This document shows, piece by piece, positions 25,647-34,318 of a DNA stretch of 64,000 bases. The stretch comes from Proteobacteria bacterium UBA981. Its GTDB lineage: Bacteria > Pseudomonadota > Gammaproteobacteria > Ga0077536. Each line of letters opens with the position of its first letter. Position 1 is the stretch's first letter. The stretch lies in the NCBI GenBank assembly GCA_002292285.1, contig DBBP01000008.1, forward strand, positions 383,874 to 447,873. The letters run 5' to 3'. The notes under the pieces were generated by a model. The model was given only the letters and a program-made list of their open reading frames with translations, was not told the DNA's origin and did not search any database. A program made the translations under genes and the position numbers.

Positions 25647-28637
25647 ATGATTCCTCAGACCGCAAAACCGCACAACACGAGCACCACGATTTCCTTTCCT
25701 GCCCGCCCGCAAACTTGGCCAACGGTCCGCTCAACGGTACTCGCCTGCCTGGCTGCCCTGCTCCTCTCCAGCACCGCGCTGGCGTCACCGACCGGCGCCT
25801 ATTCGAACACCGCAGATGCTCGCATCGAGGCCATGAAGGCTCATCCGCGCGGGCCATTTTCGCGCATACGCTGGTTTTGCAATGACGGCGCGATCCTCGC
25901 TCCAGGGGCTGGCGCGTGCGACCCCCATGGCGGCGGCGCCCAGCACGGCGAATGGTCGCCGGCAACCATGGCGCTGCGTGCGGCCGGATTCCGAATTGCG
26001 ACGGTGTTTGCCGACATGGATATCGACGGTTTGCTGGCTATGCCACGTGTCGACGCAGTCATCGCACAACTGCTGATCGAACGCTATCTGCAGCGTGTCG
26101 ATAACGGCTGGATTTTTCGCGGCGCGCGCTATTACCGCGGTGCGTTGCAAGAAGAGCAGGAACGGCAGCAGGCACGCGCGCTGTTATTGAAAATGGCACA
26201 CGGTGACTACTGGATCACAGGCCGCTTCCTCGCCTGGCGTAGCCTTGCTGCCCAGCTGCCGCATGGCAAAGACACGCCTTCAGCACTGCGCGTGCGGCAG
26301 AACTCAAGCATGCTGTTGGAACGCGACCCGAATTTTGTCACGCTAAAAAACAAGATTCACAACAGCCCGGCAGCAAGCGACGCAGAACGTGTGCTCGCCT
26401 ATGCCAGTCAACATCCGGACGCGACCCTGCGGGTCGAATTCGAGCAATTGGCGCAAGACATCAACGCACTTTACGCCATTGACGTCGCCGCGATACTGAG
26501 CGATTTGCTCGACGATGGCGGGGCGTATGACACCGATCTGCGCGCAGAACTACAAGCCGCGCTGACCGGGCTTGGCGCATCGGACGCTGCTGCGAATCGC
26601 CTGCGCGCATCGGCGCGCATGTTGCAGGCGATCCGCGGCGCGTTGCAGCGCATCGACACGCCCGCGGTGCGCCTGCAGCTACTCGACGCCTCGATTGCGA
26701 TTGAGGCCGAGCATTTCGCTGCCGCCAGCGAACTGGCAAGCGCCGGCAGGCCCTTGAGCAGGCAACAGGGGCTCGATTTGTTGGCTGTGTCTAGCGATGC
26801 GCTATACGGCGTCGGACTAATCTCCGGGCGCCAACACGGCGCGCTCAAGACCACACTCGCAGCACTTGATGCCACTGCGCAGAACCTGAGTCTGTATCGC
26901 GACCACATTGATTACCTTGCGCTGGCGCCAGGCTGGTCAGATCGACAGCTCAACTTTGTGTTCGGCACTGGCATGGCTAAGCTGGGGCAAATCGAACCGC
27001 TGGCACGTCTGTTCATTCAGGATCAGCTGCGCGGCAGCCCGATGTTTTTCTACGCGGGCTTGATCGACCGGCTGCTGCGCGACGTTAATCAACTCGCGGA
27101 CGTCAAACATCAGCTGTTTGATGCAACTGTCGGGGTCGGCCTGCGCGCGCTCAATCCGGGGATCGCACGGGGCGTATTGCGCGATGGGCGCAATTTGCGG
27201 CCAGATCAATTTCAGTCCGATGGCATCTACTTATTACCCGAGACAATCGCCGAACTACCACCCGTTGCAGGCATCATTACAGCAGGTTCTGGCAATCCGC
27301 TGTCGCATGTTCAGTTATTGGCCCGCAATCTCGGCATCCCGAATGTGAGCGTTGCGGATGCGTTGCTCGACGACTTGGGTGCGCAACAGGGCAGCCCCGT
27401 CCTGCTCGCCGTCAGCGCCGCCGGAACCGTTCATTTGCGTGCCGATGACGCCGCCTTCGACGCACTGTTCAAGGGTCCTGGCGAGCGCCCGGAATTCCTC
27501 ATCGAAGCTAACCTCGACAAGCTGAATTTAACAAGCCGCGAGATTCTCGGACTAAACGAGCTACGAGCGGATGACTCTGGCCGTACCGTCGGCCCCAAAG
27601 CGGCCAAACTTGGTGAACTCAAAGCACATTATCCGGGCGCAGTCGCTAACGGCCTCGCGCTGCCGTTTGGGATTTTCCGCGCACTACTCGACAAGCCCGC
27701 GCCGAGCGGGTCTGTTCCAATGTTCGAGCATGTCGTCAGCCGGTATCGGGCGCTCGAAGCTCTGCCAGCAGAAAGTTCATCTCGAATCGAGCAAACCGAA
27801 CAACTCCGCGCACAAATCGAACGATGGATTGGAGACCAGATGCTGGCCGGCGAGGTCAAACAGCAACTTCGCGACAAAATCACCGCATTGTTGGGCCCAG
27901 ACGGTACTTTTGGGGTCTTCGTGCGCAGTGACACGAATGTCGAAGACCTGCCCGGATTTACTGGAGCAGGTCTAAACCTGACTGTCGCTAATGTGGTGGG
28001 TGTGGATAACATCATCACTGCCATTACCCGGGTGTGGGCCTCACCGTTCACGGCGCGCGCGTTCTCGTGGCGGCAGGCCCTGATGCGCCAACCCGAACAC
28101 GTGTACCCCGCTGTACTGCTGTTGGAAAGCGTTAATGCCTCGAAATCGGGCGTGCTTGTCACCCAGGACATCGATAGCGGCAATCGCGATTGGATATCGG
28201 TCGCGGTCAACGAAGGAGTCGGCGGCGCCGTCGACGGCCAATCTGCGGAATCTTTACGCATCCACCTGGATTCCGGCGAGGTACGCTTACTCGCCCAAGC
28301 CAGCGCACCCCTGCGACGCCAGATCGCAGCCAGTGGTGGTGTGGCCAAGCTTCCGGCCAGCGGCGCTGATGCGGTCCTGAACAAAGAGGAAATTACCCAA
28401 TTGATAAAATTTTCACGCGCTTTGCCGGCCCAGTTTCCGGCCATCGTGGACGCGACCGGGGCCGTAGCCCCGGCCGACGTCGAGTTCGGCTTCGAAAACG
28501 GTAAATTACGGCTCTTTCAAATTCGTCCCTTTCTCGACAATACCGCAGCGCGTAGCAATCAGTATTTACTGGGTATGGATGCCAGTGCCGATGCATCCCG
28601 CGACCGGCAAATCGACTTGCACGCTCCCTTACCATGA
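25647..28637 (+). CDS. Exported dikinase-like protein (phosphohistidine domain then ATP-grasp)
   Basis: 996 residues from the ATG at 25647 (a longer open frame starts at 25575, and neither has a strong ribosome site). A signal peptide is evident: STVLACLAALLLSSTALA with a cut after ALA at residue 46. Residues ~50-530 are a mainly helical unknown region with two early cysteines (78 and 91). The swivelling domain has the phosphorylatable histidine H554 in GNPLSHVQLLARNLGIPNV. The ATP-binding domain follows: TVGPKAAKLGEL (K651), FVRSDTNVEDLPGFTGAGLN (about 759-778) and FGFENGKLRLFQIRPF. This His-before-ATP order is that of glucan water dikinases and the reverse of PEP synthase. An ATP user in the periplasm is unusual. 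Its stop overlaps the next gene (ATGA), so the two proteins are made together. Confidence 0.7.
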   Translation: MIPQTAKPHNTSTTISFPARPQTWPTVRSTVLACLAALLLSSTALASPTGAYSNTADARIEAMKAHPRGPFSRIRWFCNDGAILAPGAGACDPHGGGAQHGEWSPATMALRAAGFRIATVFADMDIDGLLAMPRVDAVIAQLLIERYLQRVDNGWIFRGARYYRGALQEEQERQQARALLLKMAHGDYWITGRFLAWRSLAAQLPHGKDTPSALRVRQNSSMLLERDPNFVTLKNKIHNSPAASDAERVLAYASQHPDATLRVEFEQLAQDINALYAIDVAAILSDLLDDGGAYDTDLRAELQAALTGLGASDAAANRLRASARMLQAIRGALQRIDTPAVRLQLLDASIAIEAEHFAAASELASAGRPLSRQQGLDLLAVSSDALYGVGLISGRQHGALKTTLAALDATAQNLSLYRDHIDYLALAPGWSDRQLNFVFGTGMAKLGQIEPLARLFIQDQLRGSPMFFYAGLIDRLLRDVNQLADVKHQLFDATVGVGLRALNPGIARGVLRDGRNLRPDQFQSDGIYLLPETIAELPPVAGIITAGSGNPLSHVQLLARNLGIPNVSVADALLDDLGAQQGSPVLLAVSAAGTVHLRADDAAFDALFKGPGERPEFLIEANLDKLNLTSREILGLNELRADDSGRTVGPKAAKLGELKAHYPGAVANGLALPFGIFRALLDKPAPSGSVPMFEHVVSRYRALEALPAESSSRIEQTEQLRAQIERWIGDQMLAGEVKQQLRDKITALLGPDGTFGVFVRSDTNVEDLPGFTGAGLNLTVANVVGVDNIITAITRVWASPFTARAFSWRQALMRQPEHVYPAVLLLESVNASKSGVLVTQDIDSGNRDWISVAVNEGVGGAVDGQSAESLRIHLDSGEVRLLAQASAPLRRQIAASGGVAKLPASGADAVLNKEEITQLIKFSRALPAQFPAIVDATGAVAPADVEFGFENGKLRLFQIRPFLDNTAARSNQYLLGMDASADASRDRQIDLHAPLP

Positions 28638-29971
28638 GCAGGTTTAGGCACCATTTGCGCTCGACGGGACTTGCGAGCGCGCTCGCCGGCGTTTTCACCT
28701 TCGCAATTTTGTCCGGCGAGCCTGCCGCAGCGTGGCCGCTGGACGACAGCGACGACAGCCGTATTGGCAGACTGGAGTACATGCGCCGCATCGAAAGCGG
28801 CCAGCTACAAGGCACGAAACAACCACCCGGCGCACTGCTACCGACGTCGGCCGTCCGATTACGCATGCTGGAACACGCCGCGTATGAGGCTGGAACGCCC
28901 GATACTGGCCTTAGCGCCGCACTGCGAGGGTTGCTGGGAGCACGAGCTGCGGACTACTCCGTAGCACTGCTCGACCTGTCAAATCCAGAGCGACCGTATT
29001 ACGCAGAACACCGCGCCGAGAAGCGGTACAACCCCGGCAGCGTCGGCAAATTGCTTGTTGCCAACGCCCTGTTGCAAGCAGTTGCGGACGTCTACCCTGA
29101 TGATCTTGCTGCGCGCTGGCAGTTTCTCCGCGATACCCGAATCGAAGCAGATGGCGTCATTGTCACCGACAGCCACACTGTCAGGCGCTGGGATAGCGAA
29201 CAGGAAACGCTGATTCGGCGGCCGCTGGAAATCGGTGACCCGGGAACGCTGTTCGAATTTCTCGACTGGATGGTGTCGCCGAGTTCGAATGCGGCTGCCT
29301 CAGTGCTGATTCGCCAAACGATGCTGCTCAACGAATTTGGCCGCGATTATCCACTGAGTCCAACTGCAGCAGAAACGTTTTTCGAGACGACTGCCGCACG
29401 CGAACTGACGACATTACTGGCTCGTACGTTGCAAAAGCCAGTGACTCGCAACGGTTTTGAGTTGGAAAATTTACGCCAGGGCAGCTTATTCACCCGTAGC
29501 GGGAAAGCGTTGGTGTCCGGCACGTCCAGCCGCGCATCGGCACGGGAATTGTTGCGCTTTTTGCTCCGCATCGAGCAGGGCCGCGTCATTGACAGCTTTT
29601 CATCCGCGATCATCAAGAAACTGATGTACGTCACCGAACGACGCATTCGCTACGCGAGGGCCCCGGCCCTGCGCGATGCGGCGGTCTATTTCAAAAGTGG
29701 TTCGCTATACAAATGTGCCGAGGAAGTCGGTTTCAAATGCCGCAAATACCGCGGTAACGTGCTTAACCTGATGCATTCGGCAGCGATCGTCGAGTCGCAT
29801 GACGAACAATCGCAACTGCACTACATCATCGTTTTAATGTCGAACGTACTGCGCCAAAACTCTGCCAGCGACCATCAGGAAATTGCCGCTGCAGTACACG
29901 GTCTGCTGAAAGCTCGTAATCCTGCCAATGCGGCGATTGCGGTTGAAACTTTACCGCCGGCCGTCGAATAG
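28634..29971 (+). CDS. Exported serine hydrolase, class A beta-lactamase-like
   Basis: 445 residues with a signal peptide (GLASALAGVFTFAILSGEPAAA). All three active-site motifs of the penicillin-binding/beta-lactamase fold are present in order: SxxK as S136-V-G-K139 in YNPGSVGKLLVAN, the SxN motif at S217-S-N219 in VSPSSNAAAS, and KSG at K354-S-G356 in YFKSGSLYK. Two cysteines (361, 369) follow and may form a disulfide. It may cleave peptides or cell-wall cross-links, or have lost catalysis; activity against beta-lactams is not implied. The 4-bp ATGA overlap with the dikinase-like gene predicts translational coupling and a joint role. A 130-residue N-terminal extension precedes the catalytic domain. 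Confidence 0.8.
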   Translation: MSRFRHHLRSTGLASALAGVFTFAILSGEPAAAWPLDDSDDSRIGRLEYMRRIESGQLQGTKQPPGALLPTSAVRLRMLEHAAYEAGTPDTGLSAALRGLLGARAADYSVALLDLSNPERPYYAEHRAEKRYNPGSVGKLLVANALLQAVADVYPDDLAARWQFLRDTRIEADGVIVTDSHTVRRWDSEQETLIRRPLEIGDPGTLFEFLDWMVSPSSNAAASVLIRQTMLLNEFGRDYPLSPTAAETFFETTAARELTTLLARTLQKPVTRNGFELENLRQGSLFTRSGKALVSGTSSRASARELLRFLLRIEQGRVIDSFSSAIIKKLMYVTERRIRYARAPALRDAAVYFKSGSLYKCAEEVGFKCRKYRGNVLNLMHSAAIVESHDEQSQLHYIIVLMSNVLRQNSASDHQEIAAAVHGLLKARNPANAAIAVETLPPAVE

Positions 29972-29985
29972 CACATTTCCGGGAG

Positions 29986-30004
29986 CCTGACGCTAAGAGT
30001 CAGG
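29986..30004. terminator. Short hairpin between convergent genes
   Basis: CCTGAC and GTCAGG pair around a 7-nt loop just after the stop of the plus-strand hydrolase and just before the end of the minus-strand one. No T-run follows, so termination by this element alone is doubtful. Confidence 0.4.
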
Positions 30005-30018
30005 TGTGCGCTGCCGCG

Positions 30019-30900
30019 CTAGCGCTTGGCGATATGTGGCGGGTACATCGCGTCATGCAGGGCGCCAGCTATTTTCTCAAGCCAGCGACTGCCACGTCGG
30101 TCTTCAACGAGACCGACCAAAATATATTTGCCACGCGCGGTTTCAATCATGGCACTGTCCGCATGCCAGTCATGCCAAGTGCCGGATTTGCGGTAAATCG
30201 TGACGTCCCGGTTACGCAGGCCTTTGACGAATTTGTGCATGATGGCGGGCCGCGAGAGCGTTTCCTTGACCGCCGCATTTAATCTGGGCGTAAGCAGTTG
30301 CCCGCTATCGAGCAGGTAGTAGAATCTTGCGACCTGCAGTGCAGTCGCACCGTGCGAAATATTATGCAGCGGATCGCGCTGGAACGCCGGCCGCTTGCCG
30401 TATTCCTTGCCCACCCAGATACCGCCGTTAGCCGCCTCGTCGTAAAGCCGAAACTTTGGCAGTGCGAGGATTTCGTTAACCCGCCTCTTACCGACCAGAT
30501 TCATCACCCGCGTCGCTTCGACGTTGGAAGAGACCCGAATCATGTCGGTTAATGAGCGCCGTAGGCCGTTGCTGTAACGCAGATTGCCCGTTTCAACCTC
30601 GTGCATCGCAGCGAGCAGGATGCCAATTTTCGGCAAACTGGCCGCGTACATCATGTTGTCGCCATTGACCTCGGCCAGGCGCGGATGGCGCGGATCTGAG
30701 ATATCGACCAGCGCTACGGCAAGCTTGTCGCGCGCAACAGCTTTATCCAGGCCGATCCGGTTGAGCGTGGCAGCGAGGATAGATTGCAGCTGGGGATCGC
30801 TTGAACTACGCAAACTGGGATAGTCGTCAGCGCTGACTGCCGTGCTGAAGCCCGCCGTGGCCAGGACGAAATTGAGTATTAGGAAAGTGAGTCTGCGCAT
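30019..30900 (-). CDS. Second exported beta-lactamase-like serine hydrolase
   Basis: 293 residues from the ATG at 30900, which begins a clear signal peptide (MRRLTFLILNFVLATAGFST, cut after AVSA); the frame extends far upstream but without a start that fits. Motifs: SxxK S88-L-P-K91 in YAASLPKIGILLA, SxN S124-S-N126 in RVSSNVEATR, and KSG K238-S-G240 in IYRKSGTWHDWHAD. A class A-like fold of normal length without the long N-terminal extension of the neighbouring hydrolase. It is divergent from the nucleotide-transporter gene (138-bp gap) and converges on the dikinase-hydrolase operon. Whether it is a beta-lactamase, a peptidase or a PG-editing enzyme cannot be settled from sequence. Confidence 0.82.
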   Translation of the reverse strand: MRRLTFLILNFVLATAGFSTAVSADDYPSLRSSSDPQLQSILAATLNRIGLDKAVARDKLAVALVDISDPRHPRLAEVNGDNMMYAASLPKIGILLAAMHEVETGNLRYSNGLRRSLTDMIRVSSNVEATRVMNLVGKRRVNEILALPKFRLYDEAANGGIWVGKEYGKRPAFQRDPLHNISHGATALQVARFYYLLDSGQLLTPRLNAAVKETLSRPAIMHKFVKGLRNRDVTIYRKSGTWHDWHADSAMIETARGKYILVGLVEDRRGSRWLEKIAGALHDAMYPPHIAKR

Positions 30901-31038
30901 TGCGCTCGAATTTTGCGCTTTAACGGACTGAACCACAACACCATTGTTCACATTTCGCGCGAGCCGGTGCGCCGTAATCAGCGTCGGGCGCCACAGTGAA
31001 CTGGATAGCGACACACGAATCAGCGGACAATCGCACTC

Positions 31039-32319
31039 ATGTCTGATGTAAAAAGCCTGCGCGCGCCGGGATCGAGCCTGCTGTGGCGCGCCGTTATGCT
31101 GTTCACGAATTTTATGTGCGTGATTCTGGCGTATTACCAGGTCAAGGTCGCCAGCCGCTCCTTGCTTCTCGAACACGGCGGCGCCGAAGCGTTCCCCTAC
31201 GTCTGGATTGGTTCAGCGTTGGTATTGCTCGGATTCATTGGCATATATACCCGGCTCATTGCCAATCACAGTCGTCTGCGCGTGATTATCGCCTCCCTGC
31301 TGCTTTTCGCGGTGTTGCTTGTCGCGTTCCATTGGCGTTTGCGCGGCGCGGGCATTGCCACGGTGGTTGCGTTCTATATCTTTGTCGACCTGTTCAGCGT
31401 TGTATTGGTGGAGCAGTTCTGGAGTCTCGCCAACAGCGTGACGCAGCCGGGCGAAGGGCAAAAAAGCTACTGGTTTATTGCCACCGGTGGACTGGTTGGC
31501 GGTGTCGCAGGTGGGGCAACGGCCTCCGCACTGATCGAATTCACGCCGATGCAAACCGTAGACTTGTTGCTGTCCTGCGCTGCTTTGCTAATGCTGACTG
31601 CCGCAGTGAATCTGTTCATGGAACGACAGGCCATGTTCCGCGAGGTCGTACCCGAGCAGGCCATCAAGCTCCAGGGCGAGGGATTACGCGCGGTCTTGGC
31701 GAATCGCTATCTGCTCCTGATCGCGGCAATCGCATGCTTCTCGCAACTCGTTGAGCCACTGGTCGAATATCAGTTTCTAAGTGCAATCGCCGAGCGCTTT
31801 AGCGACACCGAGGCACGCTCACGTTTCATCGGCAGTTTCTTTAGCGTGATGGGTGGGGTTGCTATCGCCATCAATGTACTCGTAACGCCTGTGCTGCACC
31901 GCTATCTCGGCACACTCGCAGGCCTTGCGGCACAACCACTCAACGTGGTGTTGGCGACCTGCGGATTTGTCGCCCAACCCGGGATAATGAGCGCGTCAGT
32001 GATGAAAATCGCCGATCGGGGCTTGTCCTACTCCATCAATCGCGCATCGCGAGAAACGCTTTACATCAATGTTGATCCCCTGCTGACCTACCAGGCCAAA
32101 GCGTGGATCGATATGTTCGGCTACAGAACTTTCAAGGTCTTCGGCTCTGGCCTGATCCTCACGATTCTCGCATTCAGCCCGGCAGCCCGCGTTGGCTACG
32201 ACCTGGCCTGGCTTACGTTGCTCATTTGTGCCTTTTGGATTGCTGCCGTCGTGGTCCTTGGGCGTGAACAACAGCGGCTGTTGCTGCGCAACCCGCGTCC
32301 GGCAAACGCCGTCCCTTAG
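31039..32319 (+). CDS. Npt1/Npt2 (NTT)-family nucleotide transporter
   Basis: 426 residues with about twelve membrane segments. The pattern FYIFVDLFSVVLVEQFWSL in the N-half and GLSYSINRASRETLYINVD plus LTYQAKAWIDMFGYRTFK in the C-half is typical of the nucleotide-transporter family (ATP/ADP translocase-like, TLC), best known from intracellular bacteria but also found in free-living ones. It would exchange or import/export nucleotides across the inner membrane. It is divergent from an exported serine hydrolase gene and near the exported ATP-grasp protein, so it may supply a nucleotide to the periplasm; this is inference. It is shorter than organellar NTTs (about 500), and direction of transport is unknown. 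Confidence 0.75.
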   Translation: MSDVKSLRAPGSSLLWRAVMLFTNFMCVILAYYQVKVASRSLLLEHGGAEAFPYVWIGSALVLLGFIGIYTRLIANHSRLRVIIASLLLFAVLLVAFHWRLRGAGIATVVAFYIFVDLFSVVLVEQFWSLANSVTQPGEGQKSYWFIATGGLVGGVAGGATASALIEFTPMQTVDLLLSCAALLMLTAAVNLFMERQAMFREVVPEQAIKLQGEGLRAVLANRYLLLIAAIACFSQLVEPLVEYQFLSAIAERFSDTEARSRFIGSFFSVMGGVAIAINVLVTPVLHRYLGTLAGLAAQPLNVVLATCGFVAQPGIMSASVMKIADRGLSYSINRASRETLYINVDPLLTYQAKAWIDMFGYRTFKVFGSGLILTILAFSPAARVGYDLAWLTLLICAFWIAAVVVLGREQQRLLLRNPRPANAVP

Positions 32320-32344
32320 TCACCTTGCTGGGCCACGCTTCATC

Positions 32345-32959
32345 ATGTTGACCCTGTACGGCGACCCGCATTCGGGCAACTGCTACAAAGTCCAGCTGCT
32401 GCTCACACTGCTGGAAAAATCCTGGCGTTGGCACACCATCGACATTCTGGCTGGCGGCTCGCGCAGCTCGGAATTTCTTCTCCTCAATCCCAATGGTCGG
32501 GTGCCAGTGCTGGTACTCGAGGACGGGCGTGCGCTGACTGAATCGAACGCCATTTTGTACTTTCTCGCCATCGAGAGCGCTTATCTGCCTGTTGATCCGT
32601 TCGCCCGCGCCTGCGTTTTGCAATGGCAGGCGTTTGAGCAGTACAGCCATGAACCGTTTATTGCGACTTCCCGCTTTATTCGTCGCTACCTCGGAAATCC
32701 TCCGGATAGAGCGGCCGACCTGGCCGCGCGACAGGCGCCTGGCCACGCCGCTCTGGCCGTTATGGAGCAGCGCTTGCGCGATCATGCGTTCTTCGTCGCC
32801 GAGCGTTATTCGATTGCCGACATTAGTCTGTACGCCTACACGCATGTCGCCGAAGAAGGAGGCTTCTCGCTCGCGCGTTTTCCAGCCGTGCGAGCGTGGC
32901 TGGCGCGTGTTGCAACATGCCCAGGGCATGTTCCGATGAACGCGCCGCCGCCAGCCTGA
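32345..32959 (+). CDS. Glutathione S-transferase family protein
   Basis: 204 residues from the ATG at 32345. The thioredoxin-like half runs MLTLYGDPHSGNCYKVQLLL, with cis-Pro in NPNGRVPVLVLEDG and the glutathione-contacting LTESNAILYFLA. The helical half ends in ERYSIADISLYAYTHVAEEGG, a well-conserved C-terminal hydrophobic staple. It starts 25 bp after the nucleotide transporter and may be cotranscribed with it. A third GST in this window; role likely detoxification or thiol transfer with unknown substrate. Confidence 0.85.
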   Translation: MLTLYGDPHSGNCYKVQLLLTLLEKSWRWHTIDILAGGSRSSEFLLLNPNGRVPVLVLEDGRALTESNAILYFLAIESAYLPVDPFARACVLQWQAFEQYSHEPFIATSRFIRRYLGNPPDRAADLAARQAPGHAALAVMEQRLRDHAFFVAERYSIADISLYAYTHVAEEGGFSLARFPAVRAWLARVATCPGHVPMNAPPPA

Positions 32960-33039
32960 GTTATCGTCTTACGCTTGCCAGGTGCGTACGGCAAACAGTA
33001 CAACTCCCGCCATCACATGACCTGCTGAGGACCATCGAC

Positions 33040-33831
33040 ATGAATTACGAGACCATCGAGATAGAGCGCGACGGCGCAATCGAATGGCTGACCCTGAACC
33101 GCCCGGACAAACTGAACGCCATCAATCCACAAATGTGCGATGAGCTGCAGGACTATTTCGGTAGTCTGGAAACGCGCCAGGATATCCGTGTTGTGATGCT
33201 CCGTGGCGCCGGGCGCGCGTTCTGCGCCGGTTACGATCTTAAAGCTGCGGCGGGGGTCAGCGCCGGGCCCGTATCCGGCCTGCGATTCCAGCGTCAGATC
33301 AGTGAAGTCTATATGCGTATGCGGCGTTGCCCGCAACCGATTGTGTGCCTGGCGCATGGTGCTTCTACAGGCGGCGGATTCGCGTTCATGCTCGCCTCCG
33401 ACGTGCGCATCGCGACCCCGGACACGCGTATGAATGTGGCCATGGTCAAAGTCGGCCTGACCGGATGCGATGTTGGAATCAGTTATTTCCTGCCCCGCGC
33501 GGTCGGTCAATCAGTCGCCGCCGAGCTCATGATGACCGGGCGTTTTCTCGATGCCGACCGGGCAGAACGCCTGGGGCTTCTATCAGCGATCGTCGCAAAA
33601 GACGAACTGCGTGAGCAAGGCCGCGCGCTAGCTACTGACATGCTCGCCACCTCCCCCCTCGGCTTACGCCTGACTAAAGAAGGTCTGCGCTTGTCGATCG
33701 ATGCCGGCAGCCTGGAAGCCGCTGTCGCGCTCGAGGATCGCGGTCAGATTCTTTGTGCCAGTGCGGGCTTCTTCGAGGAAGGCATCGAGGCATTTATGGA
33801 CAAGCGCACCGCCAACTACGCCGATGTCTGA
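33040..33831 (+). CDS. Enoyl-CoA hydratase/isomerase-family protein, catalytic Glu pair absent
   Basis: 263 residues from ATG 33040 with a GAGGA site 8 nt before it. Crotonase-fold marks: NRPDKLNAINPQMCDELQ, oxyanion-hole segment GAGRAFCAGYDLKAA and AHGASTGGGFAFMLASDVRIA. In classical hydratases two glutamates act as acid/base (E144, E164 in rat); aligned positions here are Ala (GGGFAF) and Val (AMVKVG), while an Asp occurs in GCDVGISYFLPR, a pattern shared with a large group of related bacterial enzymes. Reaction may therefore be isomerase, hydrolase or lyase rather than hydration. The next gene overlaps its stop by 8 bp, so they are cotranslated. Confidence 0.8.
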   Translation: MNYETIEIERDGAIEWLTLNRPDKLNAINPQMCDELQDYFGSLETRQDIRVVMLRGAGRAFCAGYDLKAAAGVSAGPVSGLRFQRQISEVYMRMRRCPQPIVCLAHGASTGGGFAFMLASDVRIATPDTRMNVAMVKVGLTGCDVGISYFLPRAVGQSVAAELMMTGRFLDADRAERLGLLSAIVAKDELREQGRALATDMLATSPLGLRLTKEGLRLSIDAGSLEAAVALEDRGQILCASAGFFEEGIEAFMDKRTANYADV

Positions 33832-34222
33832 AGCCCCGAAAGTGACGTCGGCAGTCGCGGTGCTGGCGAACGAACGCTATGTCAGTCTGGCAACGTTCCG
33901 GCGTGATGGTCGCGCGGTGAGCACGCCAGTCTGGTTCGTTCTGCTTGACGGTAATTTCTATTGCTTTAGCGCTGCTGATGCCGGCAAGGTAAAACGCATG
34001 CGCGCCAACGGCCGTGCACGGCTCACCGGCTGTGACATACGTGGTCAAACTCACGGAGATAGCTTCGAGGGCATTATCGGGCCAGTCACTGAGGCGCCAT
34101 TCATCGAGCAAATCTATCGCAGTCTGCGCGCGAAATATGGTTGGCAAATGCATATTGCCGATTTCTTCGCGCGCATTAGCGGCCGCTATCAGCGTCGCGC
34201 GGTCCTGCAAATATCAGTCTGA
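33824..34222 (+). CDS. PPOX-class probable F420-dependent oxidoreductase
   Basis: 132 residues from ATG 33824, overlapping the crotonase-like gene. The split-barrel motif VSLATFRRDGRAVSTPVWFV and NFYCFSAADAGKVKRMRANG matches the Rv2061-type family (PPOX class, F420-binding or possibly other flavin). Such proteins are common in actinobacteria. It is one of three F420-type genes in the window (also 34319 and 42865). No F420 biosynthesis gene is visible here. Partner: translational coupling to the crotonase-like enzyme suggests an acyl-CoA or other xenobiotic step. Confidence 0.7.
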   Translation: MSEAPKVTSAVAVLANERYVSLATFRRDGRAVSTPVWFVLLDGNFYCFSAADAGKVKRMRANGRARLTGCDIRGQTHGDSFEGIIGPVTEAPFIEQIYRSLRAKYGWQMHIADFFARISGRYQRRAVLQISV

Positions 34223-34273
34223 GCAGGCCTGCGATTCTCGAAGCAGCCAATTTTCGGCAGGTGGCGACACGCA

Positions 34274-34303
34274 GGAGCTCGATGACTGCTGCCATCGAGC
34301 TCC
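34274..34303. terminator. Strong hairpin between convergent genes
   Basis: GGAGCTCGATG at 34274-34284 pairs perfectly with CATCGAGCTCC at 34293-34303 (11 bp, 8-nt loop). It lies in the 97-bp gap where a plus-strand and a minus-strand gene converge and could end both transcripts, though no T-run follows on either side. Confidence 0.65.
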
Positions 34304-34318
34304 CGATGTTGCTTAAGC

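Noticed and set aside
27629..28444. 271-residue minus-strand frame inside the exported dikinase
   Set aside because: Ser/Arg-rich antisense shadow; the plus strand encodes the ATP-binding motifs.
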